A stretch of DNA of 64,000 nucleotides from Gemmataceae bacterium (GCA_025055795.1 JANWVV010000002.1:62001-126000); one strand, 5' to 3'. Counted from the stretch's first letter, positions 1 through 9,497 are shown. Program-made: numbers and translations. Notes: a model not told the origin generated them from the sequence alone.

Positions 1-675
1 ATTGCCGATGGACACCATCGCTACGAAACCGCCTTACGGTACCGCGACGAATTGGCCACCGCAGGTGAAGTTCCTGATCCAGAGCATCCAGCTAATTTCA
101 CCCTGATGATGTTGACAGGGATGAGCGACCCCGGTCTGGTTATCCTGCCCACGCATCGCCTAATTGACACCCCACAGGGGGTGATGGCTGGGGAACTGGA
201 ACGATACCTGTCCGGCTATTTTGACGTGGTCCATCGCGGCCACTCCGCAGCGGCGGCTTGGGAATACCTCCAGTTAGACGAGTCTCAACAGGTACTGGCT
301 TTTGGAACGGCCGCTGACGGCCTCTGGCTAGTCGTGCGACTGCGGGACCCAGCTGTGATGGCGCAACTGGCTCCCGAACGTAGCCCTGCCTGGCGTGGTC
401 TGGCCGTCAGCATTCTTCACCGACTGGTACTCGAGCGGTTACTCCCCACTGATTTACTCGGTAATCCGCCTCGTCTTCGTTACGTTCATCTGCTGGAGGA
501 AGTACAGGGGGAGTTAGGCAAAGGGAACTGTCGCCTGGCCGTTCTTGTGCCTGCAGCGACCATCCGTGACCTGGTGGCCATCGCGGGAGCGGGCGAAACT
601 ATGCCGCCCAAATCCACCTATTTCTACCCTAAACTGCTCACGGGGCTGGTGTTTCACTCACTGCGTAAAGACTAA
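1..675 (+). CDS. DUF1015 family protein, 3' part
   Basis: The frame is open from the first base, so the gene starts outside the window; 224 C-terminal residues are visible. The first visible residues, IADGHHRYETALRYRDE, are the family signature of DUF1015 (PF06245), proteins of about 400-450 residues of unknown function that are widespread in bacteria. The ORF track begins at base 52 only because it looks for an internal start. The visible part has no membrane segment or signal peptide, so a cytosolic protein is expected. The frame ends in LRKD and a TAA. About 295 bases without a convincing gene separate it from the next + strand gene, so co-transcription is uncertain. The family assignment is firm; the role is not known. 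Confidence 0.85.
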   Translation: MADGHHRYETALRYRDELATAGEVPDPEHPANFTLMMLTGMSDPGLVILPTHRLIDTPQGVMAGELERYLSGYFDVVHRGHSAAAAWEYLQLDESQQVLAFGTAADGLWLVVRLRDPAVMAQLAPERSPAWRGLAVSILHRLVLERLLPTDLLGNPPRLRYVHLLEEVQGELGKGNCRLAVLVPAATIRDLVAIAGAGETMPPKSTYFYPKLLTGLVFHSLRKD

Positions 676-970
676 ATCCGGCCCCGAGGGGAAATCGTTG
701 TCCTGCCCCCATATCACTACTCAATTCTGTGACCTTAATTGGTAGCATTTTTGATTGGCTGCAATCCAAATTAACTGAGTTGTTCAAGCAGTGCTAATCG
801 AATCACCTTTTTGGGAACGCAGCTTCCCCTCGTTAGGGGACGGGATACTGTTGGACGGTTGGCGCTGACAGGAAGTGCGAAGGAGGTTATAGAGACGGCG
901 GTTCAGGGGGCTGCACCGTTGGGATTGCAGTTACGGCCCCCTTTCCTGAAGCGACAAGGAGCCAAGTGTC

Positions 971-2281
971 ATGTCGCGGGTACGTTGGAAGTTGTTGGCA
1001 GGCGGGTTAGCCCTGTCCTTAGGTGGACTAGCAGCCCTAGCCGGCCCGTGTAATCGGACTGACAACGGCAAAGGTGGTGAGGTAACCCGCTCATCAGTCA
1101 TGTCTGATCCCAATCAAGTGCGCTCCACTAGCGAAGCACCGACGATTCCCTCAACGGCCAATAGTGCCACGAAGACGGTAGGCAAAGTCGCCGCCGACAC
1201 GCACGCCACGGCTTCCGAGGTCAGGTCCGAAAAGGTCCCAGCAACCGATTCGGTCATCATCGTTGCCACCCCAGCGGCCCTGGAGGTTGTCCCCTCTCCC
1301 GCCGCTGATCCACCGGCAACACCTGCCAGAGACACAGGAAACGCTACACCGGTTCTTACTGAAGCGACAGCTCGGCCTGCCGTGCCTGAACCCCCCCCAG
1401 CGATGGAGCCGCAGCGAGAAATCCCACCCATGACACCGCCCCGACCGGTCACGGGAGCCAAAGGGGAAAGCACCCGCGATCCGGACGTACCGCCCATGCC
1501 TCCGGTATTGACAGCAACCGGCAGTGAACCCGCAGCGGTAGTCCCAGCACCACCGCCCGTCGTAACAGAGCCAGCAGTGCCCACAACGTCAGAAGAGGTT
1601 TCGCCATCGGGTCTGGTCGTCCCCAGTCCTGGGCCCCGCAGCGGCCCCATGGCGGCACCTGCACCCCCACCACCGCTTCCAGCTCCCTCGGCAGCGTCTC
1701 CGCCTGCAGCAGCGCCTGCCGTGATGAGTCCCGCGGCGGTAAGCGTGCCGCCGTCTCCAATAACCCATCCGCCGTTGTCCGCTGGAACGATTCCTCCACC
1801 GCCCGCGCCAGCAACGGTACCTGCCGCACCTCCAGCGGCTGACCAGCCGCAAGCTGTCATGCCTGCTGCGGGCAAAACCGCTCTGCACCGCGAAACCGCC
1901 CCCCTGCCAGCCGCTTCTGCAATCAGCCAACGCTACCGTATCCTGCTGCGTGTCGGTGAGGGTGAACCTGCTTTTGAAGTCCGTTGTGGTGATGACCTGA
2001 TGCTCAAAGTTATTTGCGAAAAAATTGACGTGAAGTCGCCGGAGCAGGGGGACGGCCCGATGACCGTCAAAGCCAGCGGTCGTGTTCGCTTCGTCGGCTT
2101 TGGTGCAGAGGGTACGTGTGAAGAACTTTCTTTCCGAGCGGGCGATGGCACTGTTCACCTGAATGGACAAGTGATCGTCCGCGTTAAGGACAAATTGGGA
2201 CGGGTTGAATCCGAATTGAGCGGCGACAGTTTGCGGTACCGGATCGATCCGTCTTCCGTTGCCGGAGTACTCCGACCTTGA
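971..2281 (+). CDS. Exported Pro/Ala-rich protein with C-terminal OstA/LptA-like beta domain
   Basis: This 436-residue protein starts at an ATG with AAGGAG about nine bases upstream. Residues 1-27 form a signal peptide (MSRVRWKLLAGGLALSLGG core) ending near AGPC, which is a poor lipobox, so either secretion or lipidation is possible. Residues 40-310 are low-complexity and rich in Pro, Ala, Val and Thr, probably an unstructured spacer crossing the periplasm. The last 110 residues are ordered and rich in beta-strand patterns (FEVRCGDDLMLKV, VHLNGQVIVRVKD, GDSLRYRI). They resemble the OstA/LptA beta-jellyroll used in lipopolysaccharide transport, but this is a pattern impression only. The ORFs on the opposite strand (for example the Gly/Ala-rich 253-residue one) are shadows of the Pro/Ala repeat. 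Confidence 0.7.
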   Translation: MSRVRWKLLAGGLALSLGGLAALAGPCNRTDNGKGGEVTRSSVMSDPNQVRSTSEAPTIPSTANSATKTVGKVAADTHATASEVRSEKVPATDSVIIVATPAALEVVPSPAADPPATPARDTGNATPVLTEATARPAVPEPPPAMEPQREIPPMTPPRPVTGAKGESTRDPDVPPMPPVLTATGSEPAAVVPAPPPVVTEPAVPTTSEEVSPSGLVVPSPGPRSGPMAAPAPPPPLPAPSAASPPAAAPAVMSPAAVSVPPSPITHPPLSAGTIPPPPAPATVPAAPPAADQPQAVMPAAGKTALHRETAPLPAASAISQRYRILLRVGEGEPAFEVRCGDDLMLKVICEKIDVKSPEQGDGPMTVKASGRVRFVGFGAEGTCEELSFRAGDGTVHLNGQVIVRVKDKLGRVESELSGDSLRYRIDPSSVAGVLRP

Positions 2282-2402
2282 GCTCCTATCTCATCCAAAC
2301 CTGATGGGGAGGTACTTTGGCCGTCCCGCCAACTGCACGAGCGAACAGATCGGAAATCTGCGGATAGCCGACGGCCTCTTATCCGAAGTTGGCCGATTTG
2401 CT

Positions 2403-3239
2403 TTAGTCGCCACAGAGGCTTTCACACAATTTGGCCAAAGCTTCGTTTTCGATCTGACGGACCCGCTCTCGAGTCAGGCCGAGCCGCTCGCCGATCTCTT
2501 TGAGGGTTTTGGGTTCCTCGTCGTCCAGGCCAAAGCGCATGCGGAGCACAGCCGCCTCCCGCGGATCCATCTTGTCCAGTAGCTCCATGACTTGTTGCAG
2601 GTCGTCGGTCTCGACCATTTCGGTGTCGGGCGTCTTGGAGCGGGAGTCCATGACCATTTCTTCAATGCTCCAACCCTCATCGTCGGGATCGGGCTGCGGC
2701 AGAGCATTGTAGACCCGGATGGCTTTCTTGATGATGTTAAGCTTTTTGCGGGGCAACCCCATGTAGCGGGCAACTTCCTCATGTGTAGGGGGGCGACCTA
2801 GTTCGTCCTGAAGGCGGTTGGTGGCCCGTCGCCATTTGGCCAGCAGTTCGACCATGTAGGCGGGGATGCGAATGGTCTTTGCGGTATTCACCAGGGCCCG
2901 CTTGATACTCTGCTTGATCCAATAGCTGGCATAAGTCGAAAAGCGGGTGTTCATGTTAGGGTCGAACCCCTCGACGGCCCGCAGCAGGCCCAGGTTACCC
3001 TCCTCGATCAGGTCCTGGAGCGATAGGCCTTTACCCACATAACTGCGGGCGATGTTGACCACCAGCCGCAGGTTGGCGCGGACCATTTGGTCCCGGGCCT
3101 CGATGTCTCCTTGACTGATCCGACGGGCCAGCTCTTTTTCCTCCTCTGCGGTCAGCAAGGCCGTCGCATTGATCTCCCGCAAGTATGTCTCCAGCGGTGA
3201 CTGAACGGAATTCGAACGTTGGCGTCGCAGTCGCGTCAT
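2403..3239 (-). CDS. RNA polymerase sigma-70 factor, RpoD/SigA-like
   Basis: A 278-residue sigma-70 factor that directs RNA polymerase to -35/-10 promoters. Region 1.2 begins near residue 14 (SPLETYLREINATALLT). Region 2 follows with the core-binding and -10 recognition stretch (DLIEEGNLGLLRAVEGFD, STYASYWIKQSIKRAL), then region 3 and region 4.2 with its helix-turn-helix (LKEIGERLGLTRERVRQIE). It lacks the long region 1.1 and non-conserved insert of a full-size RpoD, so it is either a compact primary factor or a group 2 paralogue. The start has AAGGAAG eight bases upstream. The gene lies alone, with 711 bases of apparently non-coding DNA upstream. The overlapping + strand ORFs are shadows. 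Confidence 0.95.
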   Translation of the reverse strand: MTRLRRQRSNSVQSPLETYLREINATALLTAEEEKELARRISQGDIEARDQMVRANLRLVVNIARSYVGKGLSLQDLIEEGNLGLLRAVEGFDPNMNTRFSTYASYWIKQSIKRALVNTAKTIRIPAYMVELLAKWRRATNRLQDELGRPPTHEEVARYMGLPRKKLNIIKKAIRVYNALPQPDPDDEGWSIEEMVMDSRSKTPDTEMVETDDLQQVMELLDKMDPREAAVLRMRFGLDDEEPKTLKEIGERLGLTRERVRQIENEALAKLCESLCGD

Positions 3240-3950
3240 GAACAGGCTTCCTTGTCGGGTCCAGCGGACTTCCAGCGTCTGCGGAGAAGCACGGGCCGTA
3301 ACCCTTTCGCCTCAGTGCGCAAACACTATCGGCCGCTGACACGTCGGGCGGCTAATCTGGGAACGCCGGAAACGCTGGCAGAGGGGGTTGTAGACCAGCG
3401 CCGCTTGTAAAGCTCGTACAACCGGAACGCTTTCGCGACGCGGAATCTGTCTACGGCGACAGTTGCGAGTACCGCTGGGCGACCGATCGTACGGATCATA
3501 ACGACCGGACGAGAAATCGTTATGACCAATCATCATCTTAATTGCACACCGGCCAGGTTCAACCGTTTTTCTCCACCCGGAGAAATTTTTCCGCTTTCCA
3601 CAGCGTTCCCCTCGTTACCACTCCTGGAGTTTTCGCCATGAGCATAATCGAAGCTTTGTCCGCCTTGTTGCTCCCCGCTTTCGATTTGATTAACCCCCAG
3701 CGACGTAACTGATTGATCCATCATACCTTCAGTGAAAATCATGGTAAAAAATTTCCATAACAGCATCGCCCCCTAGCAAACGATGAGCAAGCCGACCCCC
3801 TTTGCCAAAAAAGTGTCTGTAGCAAACTCCTCCATTAGGACTGCAGCAAGCTCCCGCCTCTGTGCGTGGTATGGCAAATTTCGCTTGTGCTAGCACAAGG
3901 CACGCTATGGAGACTACGCATGAAACGAACCTGTAGCCGGTTAGCCTGTT
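3240..3950. other. Intergenic stretch between sigma factor and hemY
   Basis: These 711 bases separate two - strand genes and should contain the sigma-gene promoter and the 3' end of hemY. The short ORFs reported here (74, 67 and 77 residues on the - strand) have no recognisable features and look random. The only clear structure is the hairpin with a T-tract at 3568-3590, listed separately. Confidence 0.5.
3568..3590 (+). terminator. Orphan terminator-like hairpin
   Basis: TTTCTCC pairs perfectly with GGAGAAA across a four-base ACCC loop and is followed by five T residues. This is the layout of a rho-independent terminator reading on the + strand. No + strand gene precedes it, since both flanking genes are on the - strand. 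On the - strand the hairpin would be followed by AACGG rather than U residues. The stem has only three G-C pairs, so it may be weak or fortuitous. Confidence 0.4.
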
Positions 3951-5402
3951 TCAACTTTCTTTAGCAGAGGAATTCAGGCGACCGGCAGTCGTGTCATGAG
4001 ATGCGGAAGGAAACAGGGAGACCAACTGGTCAGCCAGGCGTTCCGCCTCTTCGGCACAATCGGACAGGGCGATCCCCCGGTAGGCATTGCCGGACAGGAA
4101 CAACCTTGGCCAACGCGTCAGGGCAGCATTGATACGCTTCAAGCGGGCCAAATGACCTACGACATATTGAGGAATGGCCCGGGGCCAACGAATGATGTGA
4201 TGAAACACCGGCGGCCCTTGGACTTTCAGGACGGTCGTCATTTCACGCTGAACTCTGTTCAGCAGAGTGGTATCATCCAAGTCCAGCAAGTCGGGGCGTC
4301 GCATGCCCCCGCACAGGGCCCGCCATAGGACCATCCCCGCGGGGGCCCGCTCGGGATAGATCGAGGAACACCACTGGACGCCGAGAACATCCCGGCCTTG
4401 ACTTTGTGGAGCGATGTAACCGAACCCCTCCGGCACCTGGGCACAGTCTACCTGTCGGTAGCCTAACGCCGCTACCACAATGCGGTTGTACGGAATGGCT
4501 GCCACTTCAACGGCCAGTGCGGCGTCCAGCGGAGCCAGTAACTCTGCCTGCACATAAGCGGGACAACTCAGCACAACGGCATCCGCCTGTAACGGCGGCG
4601 CGGTTGGCGAATAAACCTGCCAAACAGCAGTTGCAGGCTGATAACGTAAAGCCGTGACTGGTGCTGCCAGGTTGAGGGAAGCACCCACAGCTTGCACCAA
4701 GGTGTCGACCAGCACCTGCAATCCTTCGCGGAATGAGTACAGTTGAGACCTGGATAGCGATCCGGGAGCTTGCTGAGCCTGACGCCTCTGCTGTCGGACG
4801 TACTGAATCATACCGCGTATGACACTACCATACCGCCGTTCCCAATCGACCAGACGAGGAAAACAGGCGGCCATGCTAAGCAGTTTCGGGTCGCCTCCTT
4901 GTATTCCTGTCACCAACGCGTCGGCAAACACGTCCGCTACCTCCCGGCCAAAACGGCGGGCGACAAAGTCATAGACCGATTCATCCTGATCCCGGTTAGC
5001 TGGACTAAAGCGGATTTGCCGGCATAGACCAACTAGCAGTTCTTTTTTGCCCTCCCCACTTAACAGGGTAGACAGTAACAGCCCGACGGGATGGCTTGGT
5101 ACACGGTGCAGCTGGCCGTGCAGGTACAGAAAGCGATGGCGGCGACTGCCGCTACTAGCCGGCAGCAACCGTTCGCTCAGGCCTAACGCTTCGATCAGCC
5201 GGGGAAGCGCCGGAGAGCGAGCCAAAAATCCATTCGGTCCGCGTTCGATGCGGAAGCCATGGATCTGTTCAGTGCCGACGTTGCCACCGGCCCGTTCTCG
5301 AGCTTCCAGAAGTGTCACACGCACATAGGGAGCCCGTCGCCGCAGCCAGAAAGCAGTGGCCAGGCCAGTCAAACCGGCTCCCACTATTACAATGTGTGGC
5401 AT
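3951..5402 (-). CDS. hemY: Oxygen-dependent protoporphyrinogen oxidase
   Basis: A 483-residue FAD enzyme that oxidises protoporphyrinogen IX (or coproporphyrinogen in the newer pathway) during heme synthesis. The N-terminus MPHIVIVGAGLTGLATAF carries the Rossmann GxGxxG dinucleotide motif, followed by LLEARERAGGNVGT. FRIERGPNGFL and DALVTGIQGGDPKLLSM are typical of the PPO family, and the C-terminal FLSGNAYRGIALSDC is the FAD-binding tail. The ORF track extends 19 residues upstream, but homologues begin at the MPHIVIVGAG methionine, so the start is placed at 5402 although its ribosome site is weak. The gene is monocistronic by position. Heme supply fits the many c- and b-type hemes of the respiratory cluster at 24-37 kb. 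Confidence 0.93.
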   Translation of the reverse strand: MPHIVIVGAGLTGLATAFWLRRRAPYVRVTLLEARERAGGNVGTEQIHGFRIERGPNGFLARSPALPRLIEALGLSERLLPASSGSRRHRFLYLHGQLHRVPSHPVGLLLSTLLSGEGKKELLVGLCRQIRFSPANRDQDESVYDFVARRFGREVADVFADALVTGIQGGDPKLLSMAACFPRLVDWERRYGSVIRGMIQYVRQQRRQAQQAPGSLSRSQLYSFREGLQVLVDTLVQAVGASLNLAAPVTALRYQPATAVWQVYSPTAPPLQADAVVLSCPAYVQAELLAPLDAALAVEVAAIPYNRIVVAALGYRQVDCAQVPEGFGYIAPQSQGRDVLGVQWCSSIYPERAPAGMVLWRALCGGMRRPDLLDLDDTTLLNRVQREMTTVLKVQGPPVFHHIIRWPRAIPQYVVGHLARLKRINAALTRWPRLFLSGNAYRGIALSDCAEEAERLADQLVSLFPSASHDTTAGRLNSSAKES

Positions 5403-5614
5403 AGACCTAATTACGGAAACGTTTGTATCATCTCGGGTTGACTTCCATTGGACCGTCACCCCCAGCCGGGGGACTGTCAGCTCACCATTCTACTCCCATC
5501 CGCTCCGATCTATGTGCCGATTGTTCTATATTTGGGCAAGTAGGTTCGGGATATCCGGTCAGATGTTTTTTTCCTCAAGGTGTCGCTCAGTTAGCCAAGC
5601 GGAGCCTGCATCCG

Positions 5615-6709
5615 ATGCAACTATACTGCCCCCGCTGTGCAATGGTGTATCCAGGCACCACCCGTTGTCCTCGGTGTGGGGATCTGTTACTGATGCCCCA
5701 CGAGACGTCGCCATCGGTCGCTCCAGTTCTTGGCCAGACAAGTCCGGTTCCCGTAACGGGAAGCAAGCTGCGACGACTTATCGTCGGCCTCGGATTAGCC
5801 ACAGCTGCTTACATCGGGTTGCGCGAGTGGTGGCAGGCAACACCGCTGTTGGTCGGTTGGGATAAGGAGGTCTGGCCGACAACGTTGCCGGGTCTACTGA
5901 GCTTGTATGCCCTGCAGATGGTGGCAGTAATGATAGGTGCAGGGGTAGCCGCTGCGGCCCAACCCCATGGCTATACGCTGGGGTTGTGCGTCGGCCTGGC
6001 TAGTGGGACGTTGTTTTTCGCTTGGGAAATCCAACACAACCAGGCGTTACGCCAAGCCCCCGTACTTCTGGAGATTCCCCTGGTCGGTTTGGTGGGGCTG
6101 TTGGCAGGCTGGTTAAGTGAGCGGATCTGGCCGCCTCCACCCATGCTAGTCTTACCCCAGCCACGGTCCAGTCTTCTCAGTTCTTTGCAGTTTACTCGTA
6201 GTACCCTGCCGGCTGCCGCTGCGGCCGCTCCATCGCGTCCCACCCGCTGGTTCCACATCCTTGTCGGGACCGCCATCGGAGTGACCCTACTGCTGACCGC
6301 CGACACCCTCCGTTTGACCATCCAACGCTACTCCCTCGGCCTGTTCCAGGTCCAGGGAATGGGTCACGCTCTGTTCATAACCTGGTTGATAGCCGTTTTC
6401 GGCTTGTTAGTAGGTGGAATGATCGCCAGCGCGGGCACCGGTAGTGGTGTCCGTCATGGGATGCTTACCGGACTGTTGACAGCGTCGATGGTGCTGACAT
6501 ATGCTCTGCAGCGGGAAGCCCTCCCCCCAGCCCTGGAATATACTCTGACCCGTGCTGGTCTTGCTGGTGTACCACTGAATGACCCGTTGGCCGCGGCCCT
6601 GGTGCTTGGCGGTATTCTGGCATGCAGTACCCTGGGAGGCTGGTTCGGAGCAGCCCTGTTTCCCCCATTGGCATCCCCTGCCCTGCGTCGTCCTTTCCGC
6701 TCATCTTGA
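5615..6709 (+). CDS. Zinc-ribbon multi-pass membrane protein
   Basis: The protein has 364 residues from the ATG at 5615, which has GGAG ten bases upstream; the longer frame in the track has no reason to be coding. It opens with a treble-clef zinc ribbon, CPRCAMVYPGTTRCPRCGD, of the kind found in many planctomycete membrane proteins. After a short linker come about eight hydrophobic segments (for example GLLSLYALQMVAVMIGAGVA, ITWLIAVFGLLVGGMIASAG, ALVLGGILACSTLGGWFGAA). No transporter or enzyme motif is seen. It is divergent from hemY, with about 210 bases between them. The function is unknown, and the ribbon probably mediates protein contacts on the cytosolic face. Confidence 0.75.
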   Translation: MQLYCPRCAMVYPGTTRCPRCGDLLLMPHETSPSVAPVLGQTSPVPVTGSKLRRLIVGLGLATAAYIGLREWWQATPLLVGWDKEVWPTTLPGLLSLYALQMVAVMIGAGVAAAAQPHGYTLGLCVGLASGTLFFAWEIQHNQALRQAPVLLEIPLVGLVGLLAGWLSERIWPPPPMLVLPQPRSSLLSSLQFTRSTLPAAAAAAPSRPTRWFHILVGTAIGVTLLLTADTLRLTIQRYSLGLFQVQGMGHALFITWLIAVFGLLVGGMIASAGTGSGVRHGMLTGLLTASMVLTYALQREALPPALEYTLTRAGLAGVPLNDPLAAALVLGGILACSTLGGWFGAALFPPLASPALRRPFRSS

Positions 6710-7081
6710 TTGACAGAAACTGGTCTACCACCGGGCGAGGTGTGTTGTGCTTCTATCAAAATTTCGCAACTTTCTTGTCAAAATTGCTACCCATGCGATA
6801 GCGAAACACTTCTTTCAAAGTGCGGGATTGTTGGCTTGACGCTCAGATGGCTGCTAGAGTTGTGCAACGGCCGGTAAAAACAAGTGGATACCCCGAAACC
6901 GTACCTCCTGGCATCGGCTGCATGCGTATTTCTGGTCCATCTGGACCAGCCAACGCTCAGGAGGACGAACCTTCACACACAGGAACAGCATCAGGCAGAC
7001 TGAAGCCTGTTGTGCAACGACGCCGACGGGACTCAACCTAACCGGCAGCAACGGGTTCAAGCCTAAGCACGGATATCTGGC
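6710..7081. other. Intergenic region upstream of the kinase
   Basis: These 372 bases contain no convincing gene. The 73-residue + strand ORF has no RBS and no recognisable content. The first 100 bases are AT-rich and could hold the kinase promoter. No paired -35/-10 with acceptable spacing stands out and no strong hairpin was seen. Confidence 0.4.
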
Positions 7082-8413
7082 ATGATCGGACGTGTTTTTC
7101 TGGGGCGATACGAGGCACGGCGCCTGCTGGGCGAAGGTGGTATGGGGCGGGTTTACTTGGCCCGTCAGGTTGACACCGGCCGCGACGTGGTCGTCAAGGT
7201 CATGCATGAACATATCGCTAGCGACCGCAAGTTCCGTGATCGTTTCGAGCGGGAAATGGAATTAATGCGTCGCTTCCGGCATCCTGGAGCCGTGCAACTA
7301 TATGAAGCCGATCTGAATAATCCTTTCGGCCCCTGTCTGGTGATGGAGTATGTCAAGGGAGTGAATCTGGAAACGTTATTGGCCCGCTGCGGGCGGATGA
7401 GTCCGGCCCGCGTCGGTCGCATTATTGGTGAACTGTGCGAGGTTCTGCAGGCCGCTCATGACGAAAACATCATTCATCGCGATTTAAAACCGGCCAACCT
7501 GATGATCGTGGATCCCGACACCCCACACGAGCGGGTCAAGGTCATGGATTTTGGTTTAGCTAAACTCATAGACGTCGATGCCCTATCGAAGAAAGTAACC
7601 GATACCAACGTCGACTTTGCAGTGGGTACGCCAGGATACATCTGCCCGGAACAAGTCCGTGGCGAGGAAATGGACCACCGGGGCGACATCTACTCGGTCG
7701 GGGTGATCATGTACGAGTTGCTCAGTGGGCGGTTACCATTTGTGGGAGGCACCAGTATGGACATTCTGCTGGCTCACGCTACCGAGCCGCCCCCCCGCTT
7801 TGCCGATATCGGTTTGAAAGGGGTCATTCCCCAGGAAATTGAGGAATTGGTCCTGCAGTGCCTGGAGAAGGACCCGGCGGATCGCCCGCAGCAGGCTCGC
7901 GACCTGGCCGAACGGTACGAAACCGCACTTATTCGCTGGGAACAGCAGCAGGAAGAACGCTGGGCACGGCATCGCCCCGCCTTGGGTTCCAGTCATTTGT
8001 TGCCGGTCGACCCGTCAGCCTCCACACCTCCGCCTCGCACTGGAATGGAGGATGCTTTGAGTTTCCAGATGGAAGCCTGGCTGCCTGAACGAATAGCCCT
8101 GATGAAACTGCGGGGGTTTGTTCACGACTCGGGCGGAGAAGTCCTGGATAGCCAGCCGGGACTTGTCAAGGTACGTCTGGGGGGCAAACGTACCGGTTTA
8201 TCCTGGTTCGGGCTTTCTCGCCGGGCTAGCGGACCGTTAGACGTTGAATTACATCTCCTCCATAGTCACCCGCAGGATCCGAGCCGGCTGACTGTACAGG
8301 TCATCTTCCGCCCCTCTCATCCGACGTTGTTGGACGATCCCCATTGGCAACAACGCTGTTCCGATGTGTTCGTCCATCTTCGCTCCTACCTGATGGGCCA
8401 TGTGACTTCGTAA
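7082..8413 (+). CDS. Hanks-type Ser/Thr protein kinase with unusual C-terminal domain
   Basis: A 443-residue kinase. The P-loop GEGGMGRVYLAR (about 17-28), the ATP-anchoring lysine in VVVKVMHEH, the catalytic loop HRDLKPANLMI, the Mg-binding DFGLAK and the activation-loop end GTPGYICPEQV are all intact, so it should be active. Unlike most PknB-type kinases it has no transmembrane segment and no PASTA repeats. After the kinase fold (about residue 280) comes a Gln/Glu-rich linker. A compact domain of about 120 residues follows (MEDALSFQMEAWLPERIALM to the C-terminus), rich in beta-strand patterns and not recognised here. The gene is flanked by non-coding DNA, so its targets cannot be guessed from context. 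The start codon has only a weak ribosome site. Confidence 0.9.
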   Translation: MIGRVFLGRYEARRLLGEGGMGRVYLARQVDTGRDVVVKVMHEHIASDRKFRDRFEREMELMRRFRHPGAVQLYEADLNNPFGPCLVMEYVKGVNLETLLARCGRMSPARVGRIIGELCEVLQAAHDENIIHRDLKPANLMIVDPDTPHERVKVMDFGLAKLIDVDALSKKVTDTNVDFAVGTPGYICPEQVRGEEMDHRGDIYSVGVIMYELLSGRLPFVGGTSMDILLAHATEPPPRFADIGLKGVIPQEIEELVLQCLEKDPADRPQQARDLAERYETALIRWEQQQEERWARHRPALGSSHLLPVDPSASTPPPRTGMEDALSFQMEAWLPERIALMKLRGFVHDSGGEVLDSQPGLVKVRLGGKRTGLSWFGLSRRASGPLDVELHLLHSHPQDPSRLTVQVIFRPSHPTLLDDPHWQQRCSDVFVHLRSYLMGHVTS

Positions 8414-8552
8414 TTCTTACTTATGCCAGCACTATTGCCCCGGTATGGACCGTGCTTGAGGGTAACCGAGGCGGTGAACCAGCGCTCCGTGCCAGTGGGC
8501 CAACTCGTCATTTACTTCCAATCTTACACATCATCGGCCAAGAGGGGCGGAA

Positions 8553-9497
8553 CTAATTGTGTGATAGGATAACAGCTGCCGGACTGTCAATAACCAAGAC
8601 GTTATTACTGCTAGATTTTGGGGCTGGATGTACGTCCGGATGCAAAAGATGGGCCAGCCACTCGAGGCTATCGACCAGGCGTGGACCTGGCCGGCTGAAG
8701 TAGGCGTTTCCATCGATCCAGTACACCCGTCCCATACGCACAGCCGACAGTTGCTCATAACCGGGATAGGATTCAAGCACAGGACGGTCCTGGAGCGCGC
8801 GCGGGACATCGAATCCACAACATGCGATCACGAGCACTTCAGGATCAACCGCTCGGACCTCTTCCCACCGGAGCGTCCGGGAGGGCTTGCCTTCCTGACC
8901 CAGCATTTCCCGCCCGCCAGCCAAGCGGACAAGCTCCGGTGTCCAGTGGCCACAACAAAAGGGTGGATCAATCCACTCCAGCAGCACGACCCGAGGTCGA
9001 TACCGTACCTGCTCGCTACGACGGGCCACCCGTGCGACGCGTTCGCGAAGTGTGGCCACCACCGGACCGGCCCGCTCGGGTACCCCGGCGGCCACGGCCA
9101 CCTGCTGGATACAAGCAAAAACGTCATCCAGCCGCTGGGGTTCCAGGTTCACCACACGGGGACTTCCCGGCAGGGCACAGGCAGCCGCTCGCACTTCCGC
9201 TTCGGCCACTGCGCAAACGTCACACAAACCCTGGGTGACTAGCAGATCGGGGCGCAATTGCTCCAGCACCGGCCAGTCCAAGGTATACAATGCCCGTTGC
9301 GTTTGCAACTTTTCCCGTACCAATGCATCGATCTGCCGGCTGCTGGCCCCTGCAGGAATCAACGAACGTGTGACCCGCGGCAGACGACTCACCCACTCGG
9401 GATAATCACACTCATGAGTCACCCCCACGAGCTGTTCTTCCAAGCCCAGGCTGCAAATAATTTCGGTCGCACTTGGAAGCAGAGATACAATCCGCAC
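8553..9497 (-). CDS. BtuF-like cobalamin-binding protein, without signal peptide
   Basis: A 314-residue protein of the BtuF/FhuD periplasmic-binding fold. The N-terminus MRIVSLLPSATEIICSLGL is the standard family opening directly after the start. VLEQLRPDLLVTQGLCDVCAV and the C-terminal YWIDGNAYFSRPGPRLVDSLEWLA are typical of planctomycete and proteobacterial cobalamin-binding proteins. No signal peptide or lipobox is present, so it may be cytosolic rather than the periplasmic partner of BtuCD. The start is a GTG with GGGAGGG eight bases upstream. It lies on the same strand and about 340 bases downstream of the glycosyltransferase and ECF genes. A link to the neighbouring CbiO/CbiQ transporter is plausible but not shown. 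Confidence 0.8.
   Translation of the reverse strand: MRIVSLLPSATEIICSLGLEEQLVGVTHECDYPEWVSRLPRVTRSLIPAGASSRQIDALVREKLQTQRALYTLDWPVLEQLRPDLLVTQGLCDVCAVAEAEVRAAACALPGSPRVVNLEPQRLDDVFACIQQVAVAAGVPERAGPVVATLRERVARVARRSEQVRYRPRVVLLEWIDPPFCCGHWTPELVRLAGGREMLGQEGKPSRTLRWEEVRAVDPEVLVIACCGFDVPRALQDRPVLESYPGYEQLSAVRMGRVYWIDGNAYFSRPGPRLVDSLEWLAHLLHPDVHPAPKSSSNNVLVIDSPAAVILSHN

Noticed and set aside
1114-1875. 253-residue Gly/Ala-rich ORF on the - strand
   Set aside because: It is the antisense of the Pro/Ala-rich region of the gene at 971-2281; the composition is a mirror of that repeat and there is no ribosome site.
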